Positions 16,912 to 25,896 of a DNA stretch of 64,000 nucleotides are shown here, piece after piece. Origin of the DNA: Faecalicatena absiana. GTDB lineage: Bacteria; Bacillota; Bacilli; Lactobacillales; Lactobacillaceae. The position numbers and the translations under genes are program-made. Numbering within the stretch: the first letter of the stretch is position 1; the number at the start of each line of letters is the position of its first letter. The stretch spans positions 1 to 64,000 of the forward strand of contig JAEDAG010000005.1 in NCBI GenBank assembly GCA_017309015.1. The letters run 5' to 3'. A model generated the notes under the pieces. It ran no database searches. It had not been told where the DNA came from and saw only the letters and a program-made list of their open reading frames with translations.

Positions 16912-18291
16912 CTACTTTTCCTGCAGCTGGCTGTGCCAGTAGCCGTAGGCAAAGTAGATGAGCAGGCCGATGACGAACCAGATTCCGGCCACAGTCCACA
17001 TTTCCTTGGACAGGTGGCAGAGCATGAAGATGGAAGCCGCGCCTGACAGAATTGGGACGACTGGATAGCCTGGCACCTTGTAGCCGTCGTTCTTTAAGTC
17101 GCTTCTTCTTCTGAGCAGAAGGACGCCAAAGGAAACGAAGGTAAAGGCCAAAAGGGTCCCGAAGTTGACCAGGTTGGCCAGTTGGTTGACGGAGAAAATC
17201 CCGCCGGAAACGGCGATGATGGTTCCGACCGTCCAAAGCGCCCGCTGAGGGCTGTTGTGCTTGTCGTCCAGCTTGGCAAAGAAATGGGGCAAAAGGCCAT
17301 CCCGCGCCATGGCGTAGACCAGACGGGAGCTGGAGTAGATCATGGTGATCATCATCGTTGCCATCCCCAGCAGAATGCCGATTGACAAGAGCTCGGCCAG
17401 CCAGTCCTGGTGGACCAGCTGCAGGGCAAAGGCCACCGGGTTGGCCACGTCCAGCTTGGTGTACTTGACCATCCCGGTCAAGACTAAAGCAACCAGCATG
17501 TACAAGATGGACACGATGCTCAAGGTGCCGATGATCCCTTTGGGCATGTTTTCCTGGGGGTTCTTGACTTCAGCCGCTGACGCGGAAACCGCGTCAAAGC
17601 CCAGGTAGGCAAAGAAGACCGTCGTGGCCCCCTTGATGACCCCGCTCACCTTGTAAGGGAGGAAGGGGTGGTAGTTGGCTGGCTTGATAAAGAAACAGCC
17701 GACCACGATGAAAAGAATGACGATCGCTACCTTGACCAGGACGGCCACGTTGTTGATCTTGACCGAGGTCCGCATCCCTCTTGAGAGCAGGAAGCAGACG
17801 ATCAAGACGGCCGAGATAGCCACGATGTCAAAGTAGACGCCGTGACCCAGGTCCATTGCCCCGGAGATGCTGGCTGGCAAGTGCAGGCCAAAGGGCTTGA
17901 TAAAGGATTGGAAGTAGCTGGAGAAGCCGGCAGCGCCAGCCGCCACGGCCAGCATGTATTCCAGGATCAGAGCCCAGCCCAGGATCCAGCCGACGATTTC
18001 CCCATAGACGATGTTCCCATAGGAGTAGGCTGAACCGGCTACGGGAATGGCTGACGCAAATTCGGCGTAGCACATGGCCGAAAGGATGCAGACCACGGCC
18101 GCGAGCAGGAAAGAGAGGGCAATCCCCGGACCGGCCTCAGTAGCCGCGGCCGTCCCTGGCAGGATGAAGATCCCAGTCCCGATGACGGCCCCAATTCCTA
18201 GGGCAATCAGGTCTCTGGCCGTCAGCGAGCGCTCAAAGTGCTTGTCTTCGGCCAGCAGGTTTTGGGCATGCTCTTTTCTAAACAGATGCAT
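16912..18291 (-). CDS. APC-family amino acid permease
   Basis: A membrane transporter of 459 residues with about 12 predicted helices, resembling YfnA/CAT-type permeases. The first helix region IGAVIGTGIFILPG is the APC signature, and VFFAYLGFDAVSASAAEVKNP fits the cationic amino acid transporter subgroup. I place the start at ATG 18291 (MHLFRKEH), with AAGGTGG upstream, rather than the GTG five codons earlier, which overlaps that ribosome binding site. An inverted repeat over the promoter suggests repressor control. The substrate is not certain. Confidence 0.88.
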   Translation of the reverse strand: MHLFRKEHAQNLLAEDKHFERSLTARDLIALGIGAVIGTGIFILPGTAAATEAGPGIALSFLLAAVVCILSAMCYAEFASAIPVAGSAYSYGNIVYGEIVGWILGWALILEYMLAVAAGAAGFSSYFQSFIKPFGLHLPASISGAMDLGHGVYFDIVAISAVLIVCFLLSRGMRTSVKINNVAVLVKVAIVILFIVVGCFFIKPANYHPFLPYKVSGVIKGATTVFFAYLGFDAVSASAAEVKNPQENMPKGIIGTLSIVSILYMLVALVLTGMVKYTKLDVANPVAFALQLVHQDWLAELLSIGILLGMATMMITMIYSSSRLVYAMARDGLLPHFFAKLDDKHNSPQRALWTVGTIIAVSGGIFSVNQLANLVNFGTLLAFTFVSFGVLLLRRRSDLKNDGYKVPGYPVVPILSGAASIFMLCHLSKEMWTVAGIWFVIGLLIYFAYGYWHSQLQEK

Positions 18292-18316
18292 AGACAATAT
18301 TTCCACCTTTTCTTAA

Positions 18317-18375
18317 ATAATGATAAAAGATTATAATATTTTATCATTATAACCTTGAAAGCCCTTCCTTGTCAG
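18317..18375 (-). promoter_or_regulatory. Permease promoter with 12-bp operator-like inverted repeat
   Basis: On the minus strand, CTGACA (18370-18375) and TATAAT (18346-18351) are 18 bp apart. Perfect 12-bp arms ATAATGATAAAA (18317-18328) and TTTTATCATTAT (18339-18350), 10 bp apart, cover the -10 box and the first transcribed bases. Confidence 0.6.
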
Positions 18376-18498
18376 TAGGAAATCTTGCTTTTCCATAAAA
18401 AAAGCCTCTTACAAGAGCGGAAATATGTAAAGTCGTCCAGTTTCATGGTAAAATTGCCTGCGGTGATCATAAAACATTATTAGGAAGGGGAATTTTCC

Positions 18499-20301
18499 GT
18501 GGCTAGCCAATTGATCGAAAACAAGCTCAAGCTCCTGCCGGAAAAGCCGGGCTGCTATTTGATGAAGGACGTCAACGGCGCCGTCATCTACGTGGGCAAG
18601 TCCAAGAACCTGAAGAACCGGGTCCGCTCTTATTTCAAGAGCACCCAGGTCGGGCGGCGGGCAGAGCTGGTCAAGAACATTGCCGACTATGACATCATCG
18701 TCGTCGGCTCAGATAAGGAAGCCTTTTTGCTGGAAATTACCCTGATCAAGAAGTACCAGCCCTACTATAACGTTGCCCTGAAAAACGGGACGGGCTATCC
18801 ATACATTGAAATCACCAATGAACGGGACCCCCAGACCAAGCTGACCTCCATTGTGCGCAAGGACAAGGGCTATTATTTTGGCCCTTACCCCAACGTCTAC
18901 GCCGCCCAGGCGACTTTGAAGTTCATCCAGAAGGTCTTTCCCCTGCGCCACTGCACGGGCTATACGGGCCGGCCATGCCTTTACTACCACATGGGCCAGT
19001 GCCTGGGGGCCTGCTGGCGCCAAGTGCCCCAAGCTGAGTATGCGGCCCAGATCAAGAAAATCAAGAAATTTTTGAACGGAGATATCCAAGAGATCAAGAA
19101 GAGCCTGACCGAAAAAATGGTCCAGGCCAGCGCCAACTTGGAATTTGAGCGGGCGGCTGAGATCCGCGATCAGATCAAGTATATCGAGGAAACGGTGGAA
19201 AAGCAGAAGATCATCTCCAACGACTCCACCCAGCGCGACATTTTCAACTACTATGCCGACCGCTCCTGGATCTCCATCCAGGTCTTCTTCTTGCGCCAGG
19301 CCAAGCTGCTCAGGCGTGAATCCCACATGTTTCCTTTGACTGACGAGACGGATCCGGAAGACGAGTTCATGTCCTTTATTGCCCAGTTTTACGGGCAAAA
19401 GAACCGGGTCAAGCCCAAAGAGGTTCTAGTGCCCCAGGGCTTGGACAACGCCAGCCTGTCCGCCGCCATCGGCCTTGCCGTCAGAAGCCCGCAAAGGGGG
19501 CTGAAGGCGGACTTGATGAAGATGGCCAAAGACAATGCCAAGCTGAAGCTGGACGACAAGTTCCGCTTGCTGGAATTGGGCAACCGCAAGACCAAGGGAG
19601 CCCAGGAGGAAATCTTCCAGGCCTTGGGCTTGAAGTACGGTCCCTTCATTGAAAGCTTTGACCACTCCCATATTCAAGGGGCTGACCCCGTGTCCGCCCT
19701 GGTCGTCTTTAAGGACGGGGAGCCATATAAGACCGGCTACCGCAAGTACAAGCTAAAGGGCGAGATCGAGCACCAGAATGCGGCCGACGAAGTGGGCAAC
19801 ACCCGCGAGGTCGTCCGCCGCCGCTACTCGCGCCTGCTTAAAGAACACAAGCGTCTGCCGGACCTGATCCTGATGGACGGGGGGCAAATCCAGGTTGAAG
19901 CCTGCGAGGACGTCCTCAGAAACGAGCTCAATCTGGACATCCCGGTTGCTGGGATGGTCAAGGACGACAAGCACCGGACCAACCACCTGCTTTACGGGGA
20001 TCCGTTCAACGGCCAGCCTTTCAAGCTGATCCCGATGGATCCAAAATCCGAGGGCTTCTACCTGATGACCAGAATCCAGGATGAGGTTCACCGCTTCGCG
20101 ATCACCTTCCACCGGCAGACCCATGCCAAGAACTCCCTGGTCAGCCGGCTGGATTCAATCAAGGGCATTGGGCCCAAGACCCGGACCAAGCTCCTGCGGG
20201 AGTTTGGCTCCTTGAAGAAGATCAAGGAAGCCTCAATTGAGGACTTGCGCCAGGCGGGCTTGACCCTGCCGCAAGCGCAGGCGGTCAAAATTTCCCTGTA
20301 A
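18499..20301 (+). CDS. uvrC: UvrABC system protein C
   Basis: The dual-incision nuclease of nucleotide excision repair. The GIY-YIG domain (PGCYLMKDVNGAVIYVGKS, about residues 17-35) makes the 3' cut. The UVR domain (NLEFERAAEIRDQI, about 215-228) binds UvrB. The C-terminal RNase H-like domain (ESFDHSHIQG) makes the 5' cut, and the protein ends with helix-hairpin-helix repeats (IKGIGPKTRTKLL). At 600 residues it is full length. The start is GTG 18499 after an AGGAAGGGG ribosome binding site. Confidence 0.96.
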   Translation: MASQLIENKLKLLPEKPGCYLMKDVNGAVIYVGKSKNLKNRVRSYFKSTQVGRRAELVKNIADYDIIVVGSDKEAFLLEITLIKKYQPYYNVALKNGTGYPYIEITNERDPQTKLTSIVRKDKGYYFGPYPNVYAAQATLKFIQKVFPLRHCTGYTGRPCLYYHMGQCLGACWRQVPQAEYAAQIKKIKKFLNGDIQEIKKSLTEKMVQASANLEFERAAEIRDQIKYIEETVEKQKIISNDSTQRDIFNYYADRSWISIQVFFLRQAKLLRRESHMFPLTDETDPEDEFMSFIAQFYGQKNRVKPKEVLVPQGLDNASLSAAIGLAVRSPQRGLKADLMKMAKDNAKLKLDDKFRLLELGNRKTKGAQEEIFQALGLKYGPFIESFDHSHIQGADPVSALVVFKDGEPYKTGYRKYKLKGEIEHQNAADEVGNTREVVRRRYSRLLKEHKRLPDLILMDGGQIQVEACEDVLRNELNLDIPVAGMVKDDKHRTNHLLYGDPFNGQPFKLIPMDPKSEGFYLMTRIQDEVHRFAITFHRQTHAKNSLVSRLDSIKGIGPKTRTKLLREFGSLKKIKEASIEDLRQAGLTLPQAQAVKISL

Positions 20302-20384
20302 TTGCCCTTTATCTAAGGGAAAAAATAGCTTATCATTGTTAATTAGCGATATTACGACACAGAGAAAGAATAGGTAACTAAATT

Positions 20385-21713
20385 ATGCCAACACCATCAA
20401 CTTTTGTTGATCAAACCAAAATCGAAGTGCAAGCCGGCAAGGGCGGCGATGGCATGGTGGCCTTCCGCCATGAAAAGTTCATGCCTAACGGCGGCCCAGC
20501 CGGCGGCGACGGGGGCCGGGGCGGCTCCATCATTTTTGTCGCTGACAGCGGCCTGCGGACCCTGATGGACTTCCGCTACCGGAGAAAGTTCAAGGCCCAG
20601 CCGGGCGAAGACGGGCGGATCAAGGCCCAATACGGCAAGGCAGCCAAGGACCTGCGCTTGAAAGTGCCGGTCGGGACCACGGTTTATGACTTTTTCACGG
20701 GCGAATTGATCGGCGACTTGGTCAAGCCGGGCCAGGAACTGGTCGTGGCCAAGGGCGGCCGGGGCGGCCGGGGCAACATCCACTTTGCCACCAGCGTCAA
20801 TACCGCGCCGGAAATTGCTGAAAACGGCGAGCCGGGCGAATTCCGGACCCTGCGCCTGGAATTGAAGGTCCTGGCTGACGTCGGCCTGGTTGGCTTCCCA
20901 TCAGTTGGCAAGTCAACCTTGCTGTCAGTCGTCACCAAGGCCAAGCCAAAGATCGCGGCCTACCAGTTCACGACCTTGAAGCCAAACCTGGGCATGGTCA
21001 TCCTGCCAGACGGCCGGGACTTCTCCATGGCCGACCTGCCAGGCCTGATCAAGGGGGCCAGCCAGGGGGTTGGGCTGGGGATTCAGTTCCTGCGCCACGT
21101 TGAACGGACCAAGGTCATCCTGCACATGGTCTCCATGGATCCAAACAATGGCCGGGATGCCTTTGAGGACTATGAGACCATCTTGAGCGAATTGGCCCAC
21201 TACTCAGAAGCCGACCTGTCCAAGAAGCGCGAGCTGATCGTGGCCAGCCAAATGGACATTCCAGGCGCTGACGAGAAGCTGGCCCAGTTCAAGCAGGATT
21301 TAGCCGAGCACGGAATCAAGAGCCGGGTCTATGAGCTGTCCTCAGTCACCCACCAGGGGCTGGACCAGCTGATGTCCGCTACGGCCAGCCTGGTTGCCGA
21401 AGTAGCCGAGCAGCAGGCTGAGGAAGAGGCCAAGCAGGCAGCAGAAGAGCCAGTCAAGACCAAGACCTACAAGTACCGCAAGCCTGAGAAGCTGTCCTTC
21501 AGCATCGAAAGACTGGGCGAACACGAATTTGAAATCCACGGCGAAGAACTGGAGCGCCTGGTTGCCATGACCAATCTGGACCACCAAGACGGAGTAATGC
21601 GGCTGGCCCGGAAGCTGAAGAAACTGGGCGTTGACGACGAGCTGCGGGCCAAGGGGGCCGTTGACGGCGATGACGTCTACATTGGGGACTTCAGCTTCGA
21701 ATTCGTCAGCTGA
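20385..21713 (+). CDS. obgE: Obg-family GTPase (50S ribosome assembly)
   Basis: An essential GTPase linked to late 50S assembly and stress control. The N-terminal glycine-rich Obg fold (about 1-158; [21 protein letters not shown]) is followed by a G domain with GFPSVGKST (170-178), DLPGL and the switch region. A C-terminal OCT domain (about 360-442) is present. Residues about 345-360 are Glu/Ala-rich, a flexible linker. The 442-residue length is typical for Gram-positives with the OCT domain. It lies 83 bp after uvrC and 65 bp before the acyltransferase. Confidence 0.96.
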   Translation: MPTPSTFVDQTKIEVQAGKGGDGMVAFRHEKFMPNGGPAGGDGGRGGSIIFVADSGLRTLMDFRYRRKFKAQPGEDGRIKAQYGKAAKDLRLKVPVGTTVYDFFTGELIGDLVKPGQELVVAKGGRGGRGNIHFATSVNTAPEIAENGEPGEFRTLRLELKVLADVGLVGFPSVGKSTLLSVVTKAKPKIAAYQFTTLKPNLGMVILPDGRDFSMADLPGLIKGASQGVGLGIQFLRHVERTKVILHMVSMDPNNGRDAFEDYETILSELAHYSEADLSKKRELIVASQMDIPGADEKLAQFKQDLAEHGIKSRVYELSSVTHQGLDQLMSATASLVAEVAEQQAEEEAKQAAEEPVKTKTYKYRKPEKLSFSIERLGEHEFEIHGEELERLVAMTNLDHQDGVMRLARKLKKLGVDDELRAKGAVDGDDVYIGDFSFEFVS

Positions 21714-21778
21714 TTGCCAGGATAGAGAAGAAAAGATTATCTAAAATATAGAGAAAGAAACAGCTAAAGGCGATAGAA

Positions 21779-23710
21779 ATGAAAAAAAGGTATATTACTG
21801 GCTATGCTGGCCTGCGTGCCTTAGCCGTAATTGGGGTCATCCTGTACCACTTAGACCCCAACCGCTTCGGCGGCGGCTACCTGGGCGTGCCCGTTTTCCT
21901 GATCTTGACGGGCTATCTGGTGACTGACCAGATCATGGCCGCGGTCAGGAGGCAGGGCTATTTTGACGTCAAGGCCTTCTACCAGCGACGCTTCAAGCGG
22001 ATCTATCCACCGCTTTTCGCCGTGTTGTGGGGAACGGCGGCCTATATTGTCCTCTTCCAGAGAAATCTGCTCAGCAAGCTCTGGCAGATCATTCTGACCA
22101 ACCTGCTGGGCGTCTATAACTGGTGGCAGATCTTCAACGGGCAAAGCTACTTTCAGCGCTTTGCCAACAATGAGTCTCCGTTCACGCACTTGTGGACGAT
22201 CTCCATTGACTGGCAGTTTTACCTGCTTTGGCCTTTGCTGATGGCGGTCTTGTGCAGCCTCTTCAAAAAGCGGCGGACCATCTTCTGGATTCTGCTCGGC
22301 CTGTCGGTTGTCTCTGGCCTGGAAATGGCCCTGCTCTTTAAGCCGGGCGTTGACACCAGCCGGATCTACTACGGGACGGATACCCGCTTCTTCTCCTTGG
22401 GCCTGGGGGCCGCCTTGGCCCTCCTCTGGCCCTTTGAGGAGCTGGACGGCCGCTTTGACCAGGCTGATGCCCGCATCTTGAACTGGACCGGGTTTGCGGC
22501 TTTGGGCGGAATGCTGGTGTTGATGTTCAGCCCGCTCATGAACGCCCAGACGGCCTTTCCTTACTACGGGGGGATGTTCCTCTTCAGCATTTTGACGGCG
22601 ATCTTCGCCGCGGTAATCGCGGCGCCAGTCGGCATCTGGAACGGCCTGCTGACCAACCCGGTCTTCAACTGGATTGGGTCCAGAAGCTATGAGATCTACC
22701 TCTACCAGTTCCCGGTCATGATCTTTTTTGAAGACAAGGTGACCAACCTGGCGGACCATGTCCTGGCCTACCGGCTGACGGAATTGGCCTTGATCATGCT
22801 GGTGAGCGAAGCAGCCTTCCGGCTGGTTGAGCGGCCGGCCAAGGATTTTGCCTGGGCCAGCGTGCCTGGGCACTTGAAGGCCATGGTGGACAAGTCCAAC
22901 AAGAATTACCGCTCCCGCGGCCTGACGGCTTGCTTCACCCTTTGCTTCGTCTTAGGGACAGCCGGCATTCTGGCTTCGCCTTTCGTTAAGGCGGACAATA
23001 CCAAGGACACCCAGCTCTTTAAGACCATCAACAGCAACTCCAAGAAGCAGGCGGAAATGAACCGCAAGGCAATCGCGGACTTGAAGAAACAGCAGGCCCA
23101 AAAAGCGGCTGCCAGCCAGAAGCAAGCAAGTGCCAAGTCTGCTAAAAGCAAGTCCAAGCCAAAGAAGTTTGCCAAGCCGGTCAACCGCGAGTTTGAGAAG
23201 TACGGGATTTCTCAAAATGACCTGCAGATCGCGCAAAAGCTTGGCGTCACGGCGGTTGGCGACTCCGTAATGGCTTCTTCAAGCGACCTTTTGCACAAAT
23301 TGATGCCCAACGCCATCATTGACGCGGCTGTCTCCAGACAGGCCGACACGGCGATTTCGCTTTTGCAGGAATATGCCCAAAAGGGCGAGCTCCAGCAAAA
23401 GGTCTTGATTGGCCTAGGGACCAACGGTCCTTTCACTGACGGAGAGATCAAGCAGATCATGCAGATCATTGGCCCTAAGCGCCAGCTGTTCTGGATCAAC
23501 GTACACGTGCCAACCCGCTCTTGGCAAAATCAGGTCAACGACCAGCTCCAGCAGGAGGCCAAGAAGTACAAGAACTTCAAGGTCATCGACTGGTACGGGC
23601 ATTCAGCCAGTCATCCTGACTGGTTCTACGGGGACAAGACCCACCCCAACGATCTGGGGCAAAACTACTACAGTGCCTATGTCGTCAAGCACATCTGCGA
23701 AAACGGCTAG
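21779..23710 (+). CDS. Acyltransferase 3 / SGNH-domain protein, OatA-like
   Basis: A 643-residue membrane protein. The first ~390 residues hold about 10-11 membrane helices with the acyltransferase-3 signature (GYAGLRALAVIGVILYHLD at the start). A Lys/Ala/Gln-rich linker (about 420-460) leads to an extracytoplasmic SGNH hydrolase-like domain with GDSVMASSS (nucleophile Ser near 498) and DKTHPND (Asp/His near 619-622). This architecture is that of peptidoglycan O-acetyltransferase OatA, which confers lysozyme resistance. Closely built proteins acetylate other polymers, so the substrate is inference. Confidence 0.85.
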   Translation: MKKRYITGYAGLRALAVIGVILYHLDPNRFGGGYLGVPVFLILTGYLVTDQIMAAVRRQGYFDVKAFYQRRFKRIYPPLFAVLWGTAAYIVLFQRNLLSKLWQIILTNLLGVYNWWQIFNGQSYFQRFANNESPFTHLWTISIDWQFYLLWPLLMAVLCSLFKKRRTIFWILLGLSVVSGLEMALLFKPGVDTSRIYYGTDTRFFSLGLGAALALLWPFEELDGRFDQADARILNWTGFAALGGMLVLMFSPLMNAQTAFPYYGGMFLFSILTAIFAAVIAAPVGIWNGLLTNPVFNWIGSRSYEIYLYQFPVMIFFEDKVTNLADHVLAYRLTELALIMLVSEAAFRLVERPAKDFAWASVPGHLKAMVDKSNKNYRSRGLTACFTLCFVLGTAGILASPFVKADNTKDTQLFKTINSNSKKQAEMNRKAIADLKKQQAQKAAASQKQASAKSAKSKSKPKKFAKPVNREFEKYGISQNDLQIAQKLGVTAVGDSVMASSSDLLHKLMPNAIIDAAVSRQADTAISLLQEYAQKGELQQKVLIGLGTNGPFTDGEIKQIMQIIGPKRQLFWINVHVPTRSWQNQVNDQLQQEAKKYKNFKVIDWYGHSASHPDWFYGDKTHPNDLGQNYYSAYVVKHICENG

Positions 23711-23732
23711 GCTGAATTAAAAAGGCAAGCAG

Positions 23733-23766
23733 CTATCTGACATTTTTGTCGGATAGTTTTTATTAA
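23733..23766 (+). terminator. Terminator of the acyltransferase gene
   Basis: CTATCTGACA pairs with TGTCGGATAG (one G-T pair) around a short T loop; a T tract follows. Confidence 0.8.
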
Positions 23767-23784
23767 AAGAAGAATAGGGATTAA

Positions 23785-24714
23785 ATGGAACTTGAATTTT
23801 TGGGAACATGCTCAGGCCAGCCTTCAAAGCTGCGCAACGTGTCCAGCCTGGCCTTGAAGCTGCTGGACGAACTGAATGAGATTTGGCTCTTTGACTGCGG
23901 GGAAGCGACCCAGCACCAAATCCTGCGGACCAATATCCGCTTGCGCAAAGTGACAAAGATTTTTATTTCGCACAACCACGGCGACCACATCTTTGGTTTG
24001 CCGGGTCTCTTGTCGACGCGCTCTTTTCAAGGAGACGTCGGTCCGTTGACCATCTATGGGCCAGCGGGAATCGAGCAGTTCGTGCGGACGGCTTTGCGGA
24101 TTTCCAAAAGCAAGATCTCCTACCCAATCAAGTTCGTCACTCTTGAAAAAGGCGGCAAGCTCTTCAGCGAGAATGGGTTTGAGGTCTATACCGAAAAACT
24201 GGACCACCGCATCGACAGCTGGGGCTTCAGGGTAGTTGAGCCCAGCCGGCCAGGCGAGCTTTTAATGGACAAATTGGCCGAATTTCACGTGCCAAATGGG
24301 CCATTGCTTGGTAAACTAAAGAGGGGCGAACAAGTGGCCCTGGCAGATGGAACGGTCTTAAACGGCAAGGACTTCCTGGGTCCGGCCAAGCAGGGACGGG
24401 TAGTCACGATTATCTATGATACCCGTTCAACGCCAGCCATCCGCCAGCTGGCCGACCAGGCTGACGTCTTGGTTCACGAGGCGACTTTCGATGCCAGTGA
24501 GAGCAAGCTGGCCCGTGAATACTACCACTCAACCTGTGTTCAAGCGGCTGAGACAGCGCGTGCCTGCCAGGTAGGGCAGCTTTACCTGACGCACGTCTCA
24601 GCCCGCTATGTGGGACCACTGGCCAGCCAAATGGTCAGTCAAGCGCGCAAGATCTTCCCAAAGACGACGCTCGCCAAAGATTTAGACTGTTTTGTAATTC
24701 CAATGAAAGGTTAG
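23785..24714 (+). CDS. rnz: Ribonuclease Z
   Basis: Zinc-dependent endonuclease that trims tRNA precursors at the 3' end. The metallo-beta-lactamase motif HNHGDH (63-68) supplies the metal ligands, and the family's N-terminal TCSGQPSKLRN loop is present, as are YDTR and the later HE and THVSARY motifs. At 309 residues it is a normal bacterial short form. It is followed 9 bp later by an SDR gene, probably in one transcript. Confidence 0.95.
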   Translation: MELEFLGTCSGQPSKLRNVSSLALKLLDELNEIWLFDCGEATQHQILRTNIRLRKVTKIFISHNHGDHIFGLPGLLSTRSFQGDVGPLTIYGPAGIEQFVRTALRISKSKISYPIKFVTLEKGGKLFSENGFEVYTEKLDHRIDSWGFRVVEPSRPGELLMDKLAEFHVPNGPLLGKLKRGEQVALADGTVLNGKDFLGPAKQGRVVTIIYDTRSTPAIRQLADQADVLVHEATFDASESKLAREYYHSTCVQAAETARACQVGQLYLTHVSARYVGPLASQMVSQARKIFPKTTLAKDLDCFVIPMKG

Positions 24715-24723
24715 CGAGTAAAA

Positions 24724-25518
24724 ATGAGTGATTCTTTACGCAACAAAGTTGTCGTGGTGACCGGGGCCAGCTCCGGCATTGGCCGGTCCATTGCCCTGGA
24801 AAGCGCCGGGAGAGGGGCAACCCTGATCCTTCTGGCCCGCCGCCAGGAGAAGCTGGCCGAGATCGCGGCTGAGGCCAGAGAGCTGTCAGGCTCGGAGGCC
24901 TTTGCCTTTGCGACTGACCTGGGGGACGCGGACCAAATCGAGGCCAGCTTCCAGAAGATCGTCAAGTCGGTCAGCCACATTGACTACCTGGTCAACGCAG
25001 CTGGCTTTGGAAAATTTGCCAGCTTCATGGACAGCGACATGGCTGACGCGGCCAACATGTTCCAAGTCGACGTCTTGGGCTTGATGTACTTGACGCGCCT
25101 GGTTGGCCGGGTGATGCTGGACCAGCGAAGCGGCCAGATCGTCAACTTCGGCTCAATCGCCGGCAAGGTGCCGACGGTCAAGTCCGCGGCCTATAGCGCC
25201 GCCAAGGCAGCCGTCATCCAGTTCTCCAACGTCTTGCGCCTAGAGCTCAAGCCATTTGGAGTCAAGGTGATGACGGTCAACCCAGGTCCGGTCTACACCA
25301 ACTTCTTCAACGTGGCCGACCAGTCAGGGGAATACCTGAAGAACGTGCAAGAATTCGTTTTGGACCCAGATGACGTGGCCTGGCAGGTGGTTCACTACTT
25401 CGGCAGCAACAAGCGCGAGCTCAACCTGCCGCTGAGCCTGGCGGCAGCCGCCAAGCTTTATGGCTTATTCCCGACGATTGGGGACTATCTTTCCCTGCAA
25501 TTTGCGTCCCGCAAATAA
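24724..25518 (+). CDS. Short-chain dehydrogenase/reductase (SDR)
   Basis: A 264-residue classical SDR using NAD(P)H. The cofactor motif TGASSGIG (13-20) and the catalytic YSAAK motif (near 155-160) are both present, with an upstream NFGSIAG segment carrying the Ser. It follows rnz by 9 bp, a neighbourhood common in lactobacilli. The substrate is not known; the sequence most resembles the DltE/YqjQ group of short-chain oxidoreductases. Confidence 0.88.
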   Translation: MSDSLRNKVVVVTGASSGIGRSIALESAGRGATLILLARRQEKLAEIAAEARELSGSEAFAFATDLGDADQIEASFQKIVKSVSHIDYLVNAAGFGKFASFMDSDMADAANMFQVDVLGLMYLTRLVGRVMLDQRSGQIVNFGSIAGKVPTVKSAAYSAAKAAVIQFSNVLRLELKPFGVKVMTVNPGPVYTNFFNVADQSGEYLKNVQEFVLDPDDVAWQVVHYFGSNKRELNLPLSLAAAAKLYGLFPTIGDYLSLQFASRK

Positions 25519-25534
25519 ATCACCCATGTTTTCC

Positions 25535-25563
25535 TTGATTTATTTGTTTGACAATAGTATTAT
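25535..25563 (+). promoter_or_regulatory. Promoter of rpmF
   Basis: TTGATT (25535-25540) and TATTAT (25558-25563) are 17 bp apart, about 70 bp before the rpmF start. A TTGACA at 25548-25553 has no matching -10. Confidence 0.55.
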
Positions 25564-25632
25564 TTAATTACTTGAGTATTTCAGGTCAAGGACCTGGTAC
25601 CGTGATTCTACAATAAAGGAGATCAGTTATAA

Positions 25633-25824
25633 ATGGCAGTTCCTGCAAGACATACTTCTAAGCAAAAGAAACGTTCACGTCGCGCTCACTTGAAGCTCAG
25701 CGTCCCAGCAATGCACTACGATGCAACTACTGGCGAATACCGCTTGAGCCACCGCGTATCCCCAAAGGGCTACTACAAGGGTCGTCAAGTGTTGAACGAA
25801 AACAACGCTAGCGATAACGACTAA
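25633..25824 (+). CDS. rpmF: 50S ribosomal protein L32, zinc-free form
   Basis: A 63-residue basic ribosomal protein. The N terminus [18 protein letters not shown] is the standard L32 start. The zinc-ribbon part, normally with two CxxC pairs, contains no cysteine at all; the second pair is replaced by [12 protein letters not shown]. Cysteine-free L32 proteins are known as alternatives that need no zinc. The C-terminal tail is Asn/Asp-rich. It has its own promoter, an AAGGAG ribosome binding site and a terminator. Confidence 0.95.
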   Translation: MAVPARHTSKQKKRSRRAHLKLSVPAMHYDATTGEYRLSHRVSPKGYYKGRQVLNENNASDND

Positions 25825-25827
25825 TCA

Positions 25828-25859
25828 AAAGACACCTGTATTTCTGGTGTCTTTTTTTA
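25828..25859 (+). terminator. Terminator of rpmF
   Basis: AGACACC pairs with GGTGTCT around a 9-nt loop, followed by T7. Confidence 0.88.
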
Positions 25860-25896
25860 TGCAAAAAATTCGAGCAAGGATCGAGGAATAGGGAAA

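Noticed and set aside
18394..18421. Minus-strand hairpin with T7 upstream of the permease promoter
   Set aside because: The stem is only four or five base pairs and no minus-strand transcript is known to enter it. The permease promoter lies downstream of it.
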